From Agaricicola taiwanensis (lineage in GTDB: Bacteria > Pseudomonadota > Alphaproteobacteria > Rhizobiales > Methylopilaceae), in contig NZ_BMCP01000004.1 in NCBI RefSeq assembly GCF_014635245.1, forward strand, positions 1-64,000: a stretch of DNA of 64,000 nt, read 5' to 3'. Under the pieces are notes generated by a model. It was given only the letters and a program-made list of their open reading frames with translations. It was not told where the DNA came from and made no database searches. The stretch's first letter is position 1; every line of letters starts with the position of its first letter. A program made the position numbers and the translations under genes. Positions 26,798 to 39,513 of the stretch are shown here, piece after piece.

Positions 26798-28369
26798 ATG
26801 CTGACCATCATTGCCATTGCCGTCGCAGCCTTCGCGGCAGGGTTCATCGCCTCGCGCCTGGCGCGGCGGACGGCGACATCGCCCGAGAGTGCGAGTGTCG
26901 CGCCGGTGGCGACCGTCACGCATGAGCTGCGAACCCCCATCACGGGCGTCGTCGGCATGACCGATCTCCTGCTCTCCACCGAGCTTTCCGCCGAGCAGGC
27001 GACCTATGTGCGCGCCATTCGCGGGTCAGCGGAAACCATGCATGCCATCGTCGGCGATCTCCTCGATGTCGCCGCCATCGAGGCGGGTGAGTTCACGCAG
27101 ATCAGCAACAGTTTCGCGCCGGACAGGCTGGTGGCCGAGATCGTGGAACTCCTGGCGCCGCATGCGCAGGCAAAGGGGCTCGACATCGCGGGCCATGTCT
27201 CGCCGGAGGTGCCGGCCCTCCTCGTCGGCGATGCGCAGCGGCTACGGCAGATCCTGGTCAACCTCGTCGGCAATGCCGTCAAGTACACCTCCACGGGCGG
27301 TGTCGGCCTCAGGGCCGATCCGACACCGACGGGGGTGGTCTTCGCCGTGCACGACACGGGCCCCGGCATTCCCGAAGGCGACCTACGCCGCCTGTTCGGT
27401 CGCTTCCAGCGCGGCATGGATGCCAAGGGTTCAGGGACGGGCCTCGGCCTCTCCATCGCGCGCCATCTGTCGGAACGGCTCGGTGGAACGCTCGATCTTC
27501 ACACCGTTGTCGGTGAAGGGTCGACCTTCACCGTCTCGCTTCCCTTCACCGTCGAGAGCGACAGCGCGGGGCCGGAACCTTGGCTGGAGGGTGCCGTCGC
27601 GCTCGTTGCCGCCGCCTCGCCGTTCGAGGGCCCCTGGCTCGCGGAAGCCTTGGGAATCGCGGGGGGCGAGGTTGCCCTGGCCGCGAATGCGGAGCTTGCC
27701 GCGCGCGAGATCGAGCAGCGCGACTGGACGATGATCTTCGTCGACCAGGCCGTCCGCGAACCCATGGCCGAAGCGCTCGTCCGCGCGGCACGGCGCGGCG
27801 CCCGCGTCATCCATTTGATCACGCCGGCCGAGCGCCGCGCCGGCGGCACGCCCGGGGAATATCTTATGCGGCCCGTGCGGGCACAGTCCCTGCGCGACCT
27901 TCTCCTGCGCGCTCCCGTCGCGGTGCCACAGAAGACGGAACCGCCGTTCACGCTGGATGCCATGCCGCAGCGGCCACGGGCGCTTCTGGCCGAAGACGAC
28001 GGGGTCAACGCGCTCCTGGTGCGCACCCGGCTCGAATATGCCGGGTGGCGTGTCACGGCGGTCTGCGATGGCAAGGCTGCGGTGGAGGCTTTTGACGGGG
28101 CTTCCGAGGCCGACCCCTTCGAGCTTGCCGTGCTGGATCTTGAAATGCCGAAGCTTTCCGGCTTCGACACCACAGCCGCGATCCGGCGGATCGAGGCGGC
28201 CCGGGGCGCCAAACACCACATTCCCATCGTGGTGGTCACGGCGGCGGATATCCAGCCCCTCCAGGAACAGGCGCACGGTCACGGCGTCGACGCCGTATTG
28301 CCCAAGCCGTTTGATCCCGATGCCCTCTCCGCGGTGCTCTCCAGCGATATCATGAAGCGCGTGGGCTAA
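26798..28369 (+). CDS. Hybrid histidine kinase with degenerate and intact receiver domains
   Basis: 523 residues. One N-terminal membrane helix (1-20), then HisKA with phospho-acceptor H42 (THELRTP), and HATPase_c with VNLVGNAVKYT, DTGPGIP and GTGLGLSI. The middle ~275-395 looks like a receiver that lost its acidic pocket and lysine (EYLMRPVR). The last ~125 residues form an intact receiver: LLAEDDGVN, acceptor Asp in AVLDLEMPKLSG, VVVTAA and LPKPFD. No periplasmic sensor domain is visible, so the signal is probably cytoplasmic or membrane-derived. Start 26798 has GGAGAGGAA upstream. It is 117 nt after the effector-like gene. Confidence 0.9.
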   Translation: MLTIIAIAVAAFAAGFIASRLARRTATSPESASVAPVATVTHELRTPITGVVGMTDLLLSTELSAEQATYVRAIRGSAETMHAIVGDLLDVAAIEAGEFTQISNSFAPDRLVAEIVELLAPHAQAKGLDIAGHVSPEVPALLVGDAQRLRQILVNLVGNAVKYTSTGGVGLRADPTPTGVVFAVHDTGPGIPEGDLRRLFGRFQRGMDAKGSGTGLGLSIARHLSERLGGTLDLHTVVGEGSTFTVSLPFTVESDSAGPEPWLEGAVALVAAASPFEGPWLAEALGIAGGEVALAANAELAAREIEQRDWTMIFVDQAVREPMAEALVRAARRGARVIHLITPAERRAGGTPGEYLMRPVRAQSLRDLLLRAPVAVPQKTEPPFTLDAMPQRPRALLAEDDGVNALLVRTRLEYAGWRVTAVCDGKAAVEAFDGASEADPFELAVLDLEMPKLSGFDTTAAIRRIEAARGAKHHIPIVVVTAADIQPLQEQAHGHGVDAVLPKPFDPDALSAVLSSDIMKRVG

Positions 28370-28517
28370 AGATCGCCTGCCGCTGCCTCCGCCGAGTTCC
28401 GTCCAAAGGTTTGTCATAAATCCTTGGGCTGCCTATGGTCACTTCGGTTGACGGTGGAGTGCCGCGGGGGTCTTGTTGCGCTCGCACCGTGCGGTGTCCT
28501 GACGGGGAAAACGGGCA

Positions 28518-29465
28518 GTGCTGCAACAACGTCATCTGAATGCGAGATTCTTCATGAAGCGTTTGCGGCGCCGGCGGGAGGAGGGCAGTTTTGCCCGCGC
28601 CGGCCAGATCGGCTGGCTGCCGGGTTTCGGCCTGCCCGCCGCCGGGTTCCGCCGCCTGCCATCGGTCAACCTGCCGCGCAGCCTCGGGCGAATCGGCAAT
28701 CTTGAACTTGTTCTCGCCGCCAACGTCGCCGAGGTGAAGCAGGCCCAGCGGCTGCGCTACAAGGTCTTCTATGAGGAAATGTCGGCCGTGCCGGGCCCGG
28801 CCAGCGCGCTGGTGCGCCGGGATATGGATGAGTTCGACGCCATCTGCGACCATCTCCTGGTGCTCGATCACGATGTTCCTGCGGGGGCATTCAAGCGGGC
28901 CACGCCCAAGGTGGTCGGCACCTACCGGCTGCTGCGGCAGGATGTGGCCGAGGTGAACTGGGGCTTTTATTCCGCCGCCGAGTACGACGTGGCGGGCCTC
29001 ATCGCCCGCAAGCCGGACCTCAACTTCCTCGAACTCGGCCGCTCCTGCGTGCTGAAGCCCTATCGCACCAAGCGGATCGTCGAGCTTCTCTGGCAGGGCA
29101 TCTGGGCCTATGTGCGCGCTCATGACATCGACGCGATGATCGGATGCGCCAGCCTGGAGGGCGTCGATCCGGAGCGGCTGGCCCTGCCGTTGTCCTATCT
29201 TGCCCAGGCGCATGGCGCCTCGGAGGGCTGGCGCACCGAGGCGTTGGCGCAGCGCCGGGTGGAGATGAACCGGCTTGCGCCGGAGGCGGTGGATGTGAAA
29301 GCGGCGCTGAAGCAGCTTCCACCGCTGATCAAGGGCTATCTGCGGGTGGGCGCCATGGTGGGCGACGGCGCGGTGATCGACCGCCAGTTCGGCACCACGG
29401 ATGTGTTCATCGTGATGCCGGTTGATGCGATCGGGACGCGGTACATCGACTACTATCAGCGTTAG
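28518..29465 (+). CDS. OlsB-like acyl-ACP N-acyltransferase (hemolysin-type GNAT)
   Basis: 315-residue protein of the ornithine-acyl-ACP acyltransferase family, which attaches a 3-hydroxyacyl chain to the ornithine alpha-amine as the first step of ornithine lipid synthesis. Family marks: LRYKVFYEEMSA, CDHLLVLDHDV, VVGTYRLLRQD, LELGRSCVLKPYR, IGCASLEGVDP. The GTG start at 28518 is used; ATG at 28554 is an alternative. No olsA is adjacent, so the exact substrate is inferred only from family. Confidence 0.82.
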   Translation: MLQQRHLNARFFMKRLRRRREEGSFARAGQIGWLPGFGLPAAGFRRLPSVNLPRSLGRIGNLELVLAANVAEVKQAQRLRYKVFYEEMSAVPGPASALVRRDMDEFDAICDHLLVLDHDVPAGAFKRATPKVVGTYRLLRQDVAEVNWGFYSAAEYDVAGLIARKPDLNFLELGRSCVLKPYRTKRIVELLWQGIWAYVRAHDIDAMIGCASLEGVDPERLALPLSYLAQAHGASEGWRTEALAQRRVEMNRLAPEAVDVKAALKQLPPLIKGYLRVGAMVGDGAVIDRQFGTTDVFIVMPVDAIGTRYIDYYQR

Positions 29466-29484
29466 ATGATCACGGTCCTGGCTG

Positions 29485-29615
29485 CATGCTTCGAGACTTG
29501 GCCTTCGGCCAACCTCAGCATGAGGATAGTGAGTGTGGCACGCTCTGAGCAGAGCTGGTCAAGCCCACGAACCTCATCCTGAGAAGCCGCCCTTAGGCGG
29601 CGTCTCGAAGGATAC
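29485..29615. repeat. REP-like large palindrome
   Basis: CTTCGAGAC (29489-29497) is the inverse complement of GTCTCGAAG (29602-29610). Inside each arm is a mini-hairpin (TTGGCC-TTC-GGCCAA at 29498-29512; GCCGCC-CTTA-GGCGGC at 29586-29601). An inner pair CTCAGCATGAGG / CCTCATCCTGAG differs at one position. This two-armed form is typical of repeated intergenic palindromes in Hyphomicrobiales. It occupies the gap between converging genes and may end transcription from both sides. Only one copy was seen in the window. Confidence 0.75.
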
Positions 29616-29630
29616 ACGACGCTCTCCGCC

Positions 29631-31907
<2,277 letters not shown>

Positions 31908-32074
31908 GTTGTTGTCCCGGCGTTTCCAATAACCAGCCCGACGGCTGGGAGGGCGCAAACTATCCGTCCATGCCGCCGGGCTCAACAGACTTCATGCGAC
32001 CAAAGGCGGATTAAACAGACACAAAGCTGTTGAGGGTGCGCGGCGAGGCTCACCCACCTCAGTCAAATTCGTTA

Positions 32075-34792
32075 ATGTCGCGCGCGATGACACGCTCTGC
32101 CACCGCCGCCCATCCCGACAATGCCGCGCCGTCGCCCGAGGCGAAGGTGACGCCTATGATGGAGCAGTATCTCGAGCTGAAGAATGCCCATGCCGATTGC
32201 ATGCTGTTCTACCGCATGGGTGATTTCTACGAGCTGTTCTTCAAGGACGCGGAAGACGCGGCGCGCACGCTCGGCATCACCCTGACCAAACGCGGCAAGC
32301 ATCTGGGAGAAGACATCCCCATGTGCGGCGTGCCGGTGGAGCGGTCGGACGACTATCTCATGCGGCTCATCGCGGCGGGCTACCGTGTGGCCGTCTGCGA
32401 GCAGATCGAGGATCCGGCGGAGGCCAAGAAGCGCGGCGGCAAATCGGTGGTGAAGCGCGATGTGGTGCGCCTGGTCACACCGGGCACGCTGACGGAAGAG
32501 GCGCTGCTGGAGCCTAAGCGCGCGAACAACCTCGTCGCCGTCTCGCGTCTTTTCTCCGGTGAGGAGGAGGCCCGCTACGGCCTTGCCTGGATCGATGTGT
32601 CCACCGGCGGTTTCGGCGTCGTGGAGCTCGGCGAAGGCTCCCTCGGTGCGGAGATCGCGCGGCTCGATCCGGCGGAAGTGGTCGCGGCCGAGGCTGTCGC
32701 GAATGACGAGGTGCTGCGCGATGCCGCCATGGGCTGCGGCGCCACCATCAGTCCCGTTGGCCGCGATCTGGCGGAAGGTCCCGGCGCGGAGCGGCGGCTG
32801 GCGGAACATTTCGGCGTGTCGACGCTCGAGGGTTTCGGCACTTTCTCGCGTGCGGAAATCGGCGCGGCGGCGCTTGCCGTCTCCTATGTGGAGCGCATGT
32901 GGCGCGGCACCCGGCCACCCCTCAGCGCACCGGTGCGCGCCGCGCGCGGATCAACCGTCGAGATCGATGCCGCCACGCGCGCCAATCTGGAGCTCACGCG
33001 CACCCTCTCCGGCGAGCGCAAGGGCAGCCTTCTTGCCACCATCGACCGGACGGTGACGGCGGCAGGCGGACGACTTCTCGCCGATTGGCTGGCCGGTCCT
33101 CTGACCGATCCCAAGGCCATTGAAGGCCGGCTCGACGCGGTGACACGCATTGCCGAGGATCTCCTGTTCCGCCGGCGCCTGCGCGATGCACTGTCGGCGG
33201 CCCCGGACCTGTCGCGGGCCCTCACGCGCATCGCCGTCGGCCGCTGCGGCCCACGCGATCTTGCCGGCATCCGCGACGGCCTTGCCGCGGCGCGGGCGGT
33301 GGCCGGCTTCGTCCGGGAAGACGAGCCCGCCGCGATCCGCCGGGCTGCGGATGCGCTCAGTGCCGTAGATGCCGTGGTTGAGCAAAGTCTTGCCGGCGCA
33401 TTGGCGGACGACCTGCCGCTGAAGCTCTCGGACGGCGGCTTCATCCGCCTGGGCTTTGACGGCACTCTCGACGAGCAGCGGCAGCTGCGCGACGAAAGCC
33501 GGCGCGTGATCGCGGATATGCAGGCGCGCTACGCCGAACTGGCGGGTGCACGGACGCTCCGCATCAAGCACACCAACTTCCTGGGCTATTTCGTCGAGGT
33601 GCCGGCCGAGAAAGGCGAGGAACTGCGCCGGCCGCCCTTATCGGCCACCTTCATCCATCGCCAGACGCTGCAGGGCGCCATGCGCTTCTCCACGGCCGAT
33701 CTGTCGGACCTCGAAGCACGCATTGCCGCCGCCGGCCAGCGCTCGCTTGCCATCGAGCAGAAGATCTTTGCCGAACTGGCGGGCCTTGTCATGACTCATG
33801 AGGCCGCCATTCGCGCGGCCTCCGACGCGCTGGCGGCGCTCGATGTCGCGGCTTCGCTGGCGGAACTGGCCGTCGAGCGGCGCTGGGTGCGGCCGCAGAT
33901 CGACTCAAGCCTTGCCTTTGACATCAGGGGCGGGCGGCATCCCGTGGTGGAGGCGGCGGTGGCCGCGGCCGGCGAGACCTTCGTTGCCAACGACGCCGAT
34001 CTGTCGCCGCCGCAGAACCTCGAGAGCGGACGGATCTGGCTCATCACCGGCCCCAACATGGCGGGCAAATCGACCTTCCTGCGCCAGAACGCGCTGATCG
34101 CGATCCTGGCGCAGATGGGGAGCTATGTGCCGGCGACCTCCGCGCACATCGGCGTGGTGGACCGGCTCTTCAGCCGTGTCGGAGCAGCGGATGATCTTGC
34201 GCGCGGGCGCTCCACCTTCATGGTGGAAATGGTGGAAACGGCCGCCATCCTCAACCAGGCGACGCCCTGTTCACTGGTGATCCTTGATGAGATCGGCCGT
34301 GGCACCGCCACCTTCGACGGCCTCTCCATCGCCTGGGCTGCCATCGAGCATCTGCATGAAGTAAACCGCTGTCGTTCGCTCTTCGCCACGCATTTTCATG
34401 AGCTGACGCAGCTGACAAAGCGCTTGCCGCGCCTGCACAACGTCACGGTGCGCGTCACCGAATGGAACGGCGATGTGGTGTTCCTCCATGAGGTGGTGCC
34501 CGGGGCGGCCGACCGTTCCTACGGCGTGCAGGTGGCAAAGCTCGCCGGGCTTCCCTCGGCCGTGGTGGAGCGCGCACGCATCATCCTGGCGGAGCTGGAG
34601 GCGGCGGAACGCGGGGCTTCGGTGGAGACGCTGATCGACGACCTGCCGCTGTTCGCGGCGCGGCCCGCCGCTTCGCCCACAGCCGGGGCGCCGCATCCCG
34701 CGCTCGAGGCGCTTGATGCCATCGATCCCGACGAGCTCACGCCTCGGGCGGCGCAGGACGCGCTTTACCGGCTGAAGCAACTGCTGCGCTGA
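32075..34792 (+). CDS. mutS: DNA mismatch repair protein MutS
   Basis: About 905 residues. The mismatch-recognition Phe-x-Glu lies in MGDFYELFF near residue 50; Walker A is [10 protein letters not shown], with [14 protein letters not shown] (Walker B and D-loop) and the conserved [10 protein letters not shown]. The C-terminal helix-hairpin dimer region follows. The likely start is ATG 32075 or 32087; the first 15 residues of a longer reading from 32030 have no family match. It recognises mispairs and recruits MutL. Confidence 0.96.
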   Translation: MSRAMTRSATAAHPDNAAPSPEAKVTPMMEQYLELKNAHADCMLFYRMGDFYELFFKDAEDAARTLGITLTKRGKHLGEDIPMCGVPVERSDDYLMRLIAAGYRVAVCEQIEDPAEAKKRGGKSVVKRDVVRLVTPGTLTEEALLEPKRANNLVAVSRLFSGEEEARYGLAWIDVSTGGFGVVELGEGSLGAEIARLDPAEVVAAEAVANDEVLRDAAMGCGATISPVGRDLAEGPGAERRLAEHFGVSTLEGFGTFSRAEIGAAALAVSYVERMWRGTRPPLSAPVRAARGSTVEIDAATRANLELTRTLSGERKGSLLATIDRTVTAAGGRLLADWLAGPLTDPKAIEGRLDAVTRIAEDLLFRRRLRDALSAAPDLSRALTRIAVGRCGPRDLAGIRDGLAAARAVAGFVREDEPAAIRRAADALSAVDAVVEQSLAGALADDLPLKLSDGGFIRLGFDGTLDEQRQLRDESRRVIADMQARYAELAGARTLRIKHTNFLGYFVEVPAEKGEELRRPPLSATFIHRQTLQGAMRFSTADLSDLEARIAAAGQRSLAIEQKIFAELAGLVMTHEAAIRAASDALAALDVAASLAELAVERRWVRPQIDSSLAFDIRGGRHPVVEAAVAAAGETFVANDADLSPPQNLESGRIWLITGPNMAGKSTFLRQNALIAILAQMGSYVPATSAHIGVVDRLFSRVGAADDLARGRSTFMVEMVETAAILNQATPCSLVILDEIGRGTATFDGLSIAWAAIEHLHEVNRCRSLFATHFHELTQLTKRLPRLHNVTVRVTEWNGDVVFLHEVVPGAADRSYGVQVAKLAGLPSAVVERARIILAELEAAERGASVETLIDDLPLFAARPAASPTAGAPHPALEALDAIDPDELTPRAAQDALYRLKQLLR

Positions 34793-34829
34793 GGCCGGTC
34801 AGCCTTTCCTGCCTGTGAAGGCGAATGCC

Positions 34830-35651
34830 TTAGTGCTGTGAAGCCAGGGCTTTTGACAGGCGCAGCAGGGCAGGTCCCACCTCTTTCCGCAGCACGTCTT
34901 CCGACAGCTGTTCCGCCGGCGCTCCGCAGCTCAGCGAATAGATCAGACCACCGCTGGCGTTGAAGGCCGCCGCCGCCGTGTTGATGCGAGGATGGAAGCC
35001 TCCGCAGTCGACGATGAAGCCATCCGCGGCGTACTGCCGAAGTGCGTGGGCCAGAATGGCTTCACGCGCCGGCCAGTTCGGTTCATCCCGGGCCTTGATG
35101 TCCTGGTAGAGTGACGCCCGATCGGCCTCGCTCATGCAGGCGATGTAGGCTGTCCCGATCGCGCTTGCCGTCAGCGGCAGCTGCGAGCCCACGTGAAGGT
35201 TCAGCACCAGGTCGGATTGGCCCTGACAGCGCTGCACCAGAATCATGTGCAGTCCGTTGCGGGTGGCCATGGAGCAGGCAGCGCCGAAGCGGTTGGCCAT
35301 TTCCTGCATGGCCGGCTTCGCAACTTCCGTCAGGGCCATGGAGGCAAGCGCGCTGTAGCCGAGCCCGAGCACGGAGGGGCTGAGCTGGAGCTGGTCCCGG
35401 CCGCTGCCGGGCAGGAGATAACCCTCATCCTGAAGGGTTTTGCAGAGCCGCCAGACCGTTGGCTGCGGCAGCCCGGTCAGCCGCGCGATTTCGGAACTTC
35501 CCAGTTCACGCTTCTCGGCTGCAAAACAACGCAGCACCTTCAGCCCGCGCGCCAGCGCCGTGACGAACTGCCGATCCTTGGGCTCCGCGCCTCCGCCCCC
35601 GCTGTCCGAGGCGCCGCCTGGTGTGATCAGGGTCGCGTTCGAGGGGGTCAT
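34830..35651 (-). CDS. IclR-family regulator of the adjacent catabolic operons (inferred)
   Basis: 273 residues: winged helix at ~30-95 (ELGSSEIARLTGLPQPTVWRLCKTLQDEGYL) and an IclR effector domain at ~105-265 (GSQLPLTASAIGTAY, GFHPRINTAAAAF). It lies 130 nt after the last gene of the minus-strand catabolic operon, in the same direction. It is the obvious candidate to bind the paired palindromes at 45658 and 45888; this is inference from position and from the habit of IclR proteins to bind short inverted repeats. Confidence 0.88.
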   Translation of the reverse strand: MTPSNATLITPGGASDSGGGGAEPKDRQFVTALARGLKVLRCFAAEKRELGSSEIARLTGLPQPTVWRLCKTLQDEGYLLPGSGRDQLQLSPSVLGLGYSALASMALTEVAKPAMQEMANRFGAACSMATRNGLHMILVQRCQGQSDLVLNLHVGSQLPLTASAIGTAYIACMSEADRASLYQDIKARDEPNWPAREAILAHALRQYAADGFIVDCGGFHPRINTAAAAFNASGGLIYSLSCGAPAEQLSEDVLRKEVGPALLRLSKALASQH

Positions 35652-35781
35652 TGGATGACGTCCATGATATCGGCCTTCGCCTGTTTCAGACCATCACGCT
35701 TGCGCCGCATCATGTCTCCCTTAACGCATGCTCACACGCGCGATGGTCTTAGCCGCTTGCGCGCCAGAGTCTAGCAGGGGA

Positions 35782-37182
35782 TCACGCCACGGCAGCGTCC
35801 GGCTTCGCCGGAGACTTCCGCCCCGCTTCGGCGAGTGGAGCCTCCAGGAACGTCAGATCCTCCGCCTGATCCAGCTGGTTCAGCCTGCTGTGAAGGAGTT
35901 CGGCTTCGGAAGGTTCCAGCGTCGCGCGGGAGCAGTCGATAAATTTGGCGAGCCGGTCGGCGTCGTCGAAGGGATCGAAAATGGTGCCCTTGGCCTGTGC
36001 GCGCTCGCCCTTCAGCACCGAACCGTTGCGCAGGTGGATGGTGATCCGGTGCGGCAGCCGTGCGTTTGCCGCCAGTTCCTCTTCCCAGGAATAGGCCGTC
36101 ATGGTCGTCAGGGGCAGAAGGGCACGCACCTCCGCGCGCCGGACTGCCGCCGGTGTGAAGTCGGTGAGCTCGAGCCGGTCCTTCAGGAGCGCCACCGCCA
36201 CACAGTAATGCATGGAGAAGCGCGCCTGCATCTCGTTCTCGGGCTTGGCGAAGGAGAGATTGCGGATGTTCGCGACACCCACATGGGTGTGCACCTCGGC
36301 CACATCGCCGGCGTTGAAACCATGCGCCGCCTTGAGGTCGAGGATGGCATCGACCGTGTTATGGGCCGAGCCGCAGCAGGGGTGACGCTTTGGCGCGACC
36401 CCGGCGGTCTCGATGGAATGCGGCGCACCGATTGCCGCCGCGCCGCCCTCCCAGCCGGCGGCGTCATCGCCGCCATAGAGCTGCCGGAAACCCTGCGGCG
36501 CTTCCAGCACGTCGAGGCGCCCCGTCATGCCGTTGGCCGCGAGCATCGCGGCGTCCACCGCATTACGCGCGGCAAGCCCGGCGTGGAGTGGTTTGGCGGG
36601 TGTTCCGAACTGGCCCTTGACCCCCGCCGCCATGCTGACCCCGATGCTCATGGCGCATGCGATGCCGGCCTCATCAAGGCCGAGCAGCCAGGCAACACCG
36701 GCGGCCGTGCCGATGCAGCCGACCGTGGAGGTGGAGTGCCAGCCAAGGGTGTAATGCGACGGGTTCACGCCGCGGCTGACGGCGGCCTGAGCTTCCAGTC
36801 CGACCAGATAGGCCTCCACCAACTGTCGCCCCGTGGCCCGCCGCGACAGCGCGACGCCTAGAAGCGCCGGGACCAACACCGCCGAGGCATGGGTCCGCCC
36901 CGGACGGAAGTTGTCGTCATAGTCGAGGGCATGGGCGGCGGTGCCGTTGATGAGGGCCGAGATGGCCTCAGGCACCCTGCCGCCGCCCACCGCGAGGGCG
37001 GGCCCCTCCGTGTTGCCGCCGGCGAAGGTCGCGCGGACCGCGCCGGTGGCGACATCGTTGGCGCCCGCGAGCATGCAGGCAATGGTATCGGCAATGGCGT
37101 GCCGCGCCCGTGTGCGGACCAGCGGTGTGAACTCCGGCCTGCCTCCGCTCCAGCTGGCGACTTCTTCGATCAGGCTCGGCAT
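35782..37182 (-). CDS. MmgE/PrpD-family protein (copy 1)
   Basis: 466 residues of the MmgE/PrpD family, which includes 2-methylcitrate dehydratase, cis-aconitate decarboxylase and epimerase-like members. Marks: ALINGTAAHALDYDDNF, HSTSTVGCIGTAAGVAWLL, FGTPAKPLHAGLAARNAV and KRHPCCGSAHNTVDA. The exact reaction cannot be assigned. A second family member is encoded in the divergent operon (47021), and the two differ clearly in sequence. It lies 28 nt after the M20 amidohydrolase gene. Confidence 0.87.
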   Translation of the reverse strand: MPSLIEEVASWSGGRPEFTPLVRTRARHAIADTIACMLAGANDVATGAVRATFAGGNTEGPALAVGGGRVPEAISALINGTAAHALDYDDNFRPGRTHASAVLVPALLGVALSRRATGRQLVEAYLVGLEAQAAVSRGVNPSHYTLGWHSTSTVGCIGTAAGVAWLLGLDEAGIACAMSIGVSMAAGVKGQFGTPAKPLHAGLAARNAVDAAMLAANGMTGRLDVLEAPQGFRQLYGGDDAAGWEGGAAAIGAPHSIETAGVAPKRHPCCGSAHNTVDAILDLKAAHGFNAGDVAEVHTHVGVANIRNLSFAKPENEMQARFSMHYCVAVALLKDRLELTDFTPAAVRRAEVRALLPLTTMTAYSWEEELAANARLPHRITIHLRNGSVLKGERAQAKGTIFDPFDDADRLAKFIDCSRATLEPSEAELLHSRLNQLDQAEDLTFLEAPLAEAGRKSPAKPDAAVA

Positions 37183-37210
37183 GGTGGCCTCCTAATCCGC
37201 TTCATCAGGT

Positions 37211-38641
37211 TCAGGCGGCGACTTGCGGCCGTGGCTGCAGCGGCGGCTGCACATCCGCCGGTATCGGACAGACATAGGGCGTGCGCTCGGTGCGCTGCCG
37301 ATAGTCTTCCTTGGCACGGGCGAGAAGATCAGGATCGGTGAGCACCTCGACCGCCGTGGCCGCCATGGTCTTGGCCGCATGGACCATGCCTTTGTGCGCC
37401 GCCGGCGATTTGCCCTGCGCGGTGACCTGCCAGGAATGGCCGGGCGTTCCGATGGCGATGGTTGCCATGCGGACCTGGACGGTGGGCACGACCCAGCTCA
37501 CGTCGGCGACATCGGTGGAGCCCCTCATGGTCTCGCCCCTGGAATCGAGCGGCACAATGAAGTCGCAGAGTGGCGTGTCCGGCCGGACCGGCACGCCGAC
37601 GCGGCGGTAATCGGTGAGGATGTCCTCGTCGCTGAGGGTTTTCTGGATGCGGGCGGCATAGGCGCGATCCTCGGCGTCGAACGGCGGTGGACCGAGGCGC
37701 ATGAGGTTGTTGTACATCGCCTCTTCCAGCGGCCGGTTGCCGAGGAGGTTCGACACCGCGCTGATGACCTTGATGGTGACCTTGGTCTCGGTCATGAGGG
37801 CAGCGCCCTCCGCGATCTTCTTGACCCGCTCGTTCAGCGCCATCATGCCGGGCAGGTCGCGTGCCCGGATGGCGTAGCGCACCTTCGCGGAGGCCTGGAC
37901 CACATTGGGCGCGACGCCGCCGGCGTCGAGAAGCGCATAATGGATGCGCGCGTCCGAGGGCATGTGCTCGCGCATATAGTTCACGCCCACGTTCATGAGT
38001 TCCACGGCATCGAGGGCGCTGCGGCCGAGATGGGGCGCGGAGGCGGCATGCGAGGCGCGCCCGTGGAAGTGGAAGTCGATCCGCGTGTTGGCGAGCGACT
38101 TCGCATCATCGATCCGCGTCATGGTGGCGGGGTGCCAGGAGATCGCGACGTCGACATCGTCGAAGGCGCCCTCCCGCACCATGAACGCCTTGGCGGCGCC
38201 GCCTTCCTCGGCCGGGCAGCCATAGTAGCGCACCGTGCCGGACCGGCCGCTCGCCTCCAGGTAGTCCTTGACGGCGGTTGCCGCCAGCATGGCCGCCGAA
38301 CCAAGGAGGTTATGGCCGCAGCCATGGCCGTGTCCGTTGCCGGGAAGCGGGCGCGGCTCGGCCAAGCCTGCTTCCTGGCTGAGGCCGGGCAGCGCATCGT
38401 ATTCTCCGAGGATGGCGATGACCGGGCCCCCGCTTCCTGCCTCACCCATGACGGCGGTTGGGATCCCCGCGACATCTTCCGTCACGCGAAAGCCTTGCGC
38501 GGCCAGCGCGCGGGCGTGCTCGGCTGATGACCGGAACTCCTGATAGGCGATCTCCGGCATTCCCCAGATGCGGTCGCTCAACTCCTCGAATTCGCGCTTT
38601 CTCTGGTCGACCAGATTCCAGATATCGTCCGTGTTCTGCAT
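37211..38641 (-). CDS. M20-family amidohydrolase (AbgB-like)
   Basis: 476-residue metal-dependent amidohydrolase, resembling p-aminobenzoyl-glutamate hydrolase subunit B and related deacylases. Metal-site motifs: GEYDALPGLSQ, HGHGCGHNLLG, YGCPAEEGGAAK and the dimerisation-domain FHGRASHAASAPHLGRSA, then STDVADVSW. It probably releases an acid from an amide conjugate, feeding the CoA-dependent pathway. It lies 12 nt after the MBL-fold gene in the operon. Confidence 0.88.
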   Translation of the reverse strand: MQNTDDIWNLVDQRKREFEELSDRIWGMPEIAYQEFRSSAEHARALAAQGFRVTEDVAGIPTAVMGEAGSGGPVIAILGEYDALPGLSQEAGLAEPRPLPGNGHGHGCGHNLLGSAAMLAATAVKDYLEASGRSGTVRYYGCPAEEGGAAKAFMVREGAFDDVDVAISWHPATMTRIDDAKSLANTRIDFHFHGRASHAASAPHLGRSALDAVELMNVGVNYMREHMPSDARIHYALLDAGGVAPNVVQASAKVRYAIRARDLPGMMALNERVKKIAEGAALMTETKVTIKVISAVSNLLGNRPLEEAMYNNLMRLGPPPFDAEDRAYAARIQKTLSDEDILTDYRRVGVPVRPDTPLCDFIVPLDSRGETMRGSTDVADVSWVVPTVQVRMATIAIGTPGHSWQVTAQGKSPAAHKGMVHAAKTMAATAVEVLTDPDLLARAKEDYRQRTERTPYVCPIPADVQPPLQPRPQVAA

Positions 38642-38653
38642 CGGAAAATCTCC

Positions 38654-39511
38654 CTATAGATTATCTTGGTTGATGGCGTCGGCCGCGACCGGCTGCGCCC
38701 GGCGCCAGAGCTCGCCCTCCCTGATGGCAAGGCCTTCGGCTTCAAGCTTGATGAGATGCGAGATGACGTTCCGCTCGGCCGCGCGGCGCAGGACCGGATC
38801 GACCTTGGAGTAGAGCGCATTCATGATGATGCCCGTCGAGAGCGGCTCATCCGTGAGGATGCCGGCGATCGCGCGCTCGCGCCTTTGCCTGTTGTTCAGA
38901 AGGTCCTGCACGAAGGGCTTCGGGTTCGGCAGCTTCGGACCATGGCCGGGCAGGAACAGTGTCTCGGGCCGCGCCAACATGAGACGAAGGCTGTTGCAGT
39001 ATTCGGTCATGTTGCCCTTGGGCGGGCTGACCACAGTGCTCGACCAGGACATGACATGGTCGGCGCTGAACAGAATGCCGTTGCCGGCGGCGAAGCACAG
39101 ATGGTCCGGAGCGTGGCCCGGCGTGTGGATCGCGACCATCCCGAGCACCGGGTCGCCATCGCGCAGGGGAACGTCGGGCGTGAAATCGGGCTCGGCGCTC
39201 TCGTGGAAGGCGTGGATGGGAGCGCCGGTCGCCGCCCGCAGGGCCGGCGCCGCGCCGAAATGGTCGCGATGAGCATGGCTGAGGAGGATGTTGCGCACCC
39301 GTCCGCCGGTGGCGTCCAGGATGTGCTGCACATGATCCTCGCGATCAGGACCGGGATCAAGCACCGTGACGTCGTCGCCTTCGCCGATGAGGTAGGTGTT
39401 CGTGCCATGATAGGTCGTGGGCGTGGCATTGCCGGCCACGATCCGGCGGATGCCGGGAACGATCGTCTCGGCCACGCCGCGGGGAGGTTCTGGTTCGTAA
39501 AGAAAAGGCAC
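38654..39511 (-). CDS. MBL-fold metallohydrolase (LACTB2-like)
   Basis: 285 residues. The metallo-beta-lactamase zinc motif HAHRDH is near residue 85, followed by GHAPDHLCF and FSADHVMSW, and a C-terminal helical domain as in LACTB2-type hydrolases. It starts with GTG at 39511, two nt after the MFS stop; the MFS terminal codons GGAGGATAA supply its ribosome site, so it is coupled. The substrate may be a thioester or ester in this pathway. Confidence 0.85.
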   Translation of the reverse strand: MPFLYEPEPPRGVAETIVPGIRRIVAGNATPTTYHGTNTYLIGEGDDVTVLDPGPDREDHVQHILDATGGRVRNILLSHAHRDHFGAAPALRAATGAPIHAFHESAEPDFTPDVPLRDGDPVLGMVAIHTPGHAPDHLCFAAGNGILFSADHVMSWSSTVVSPPKGNMTEYCNSLRLMLARPETLFLPGHGPKLPNPKPFVQDLLNNRQRRERAIAGILTDEPLSTGIIMNALYSKVDPVLRRAAERNVISHLIKLEAEGLAIREGELWRRAQPVAADAINQDNL

Positions 39512-39513
39512 CT

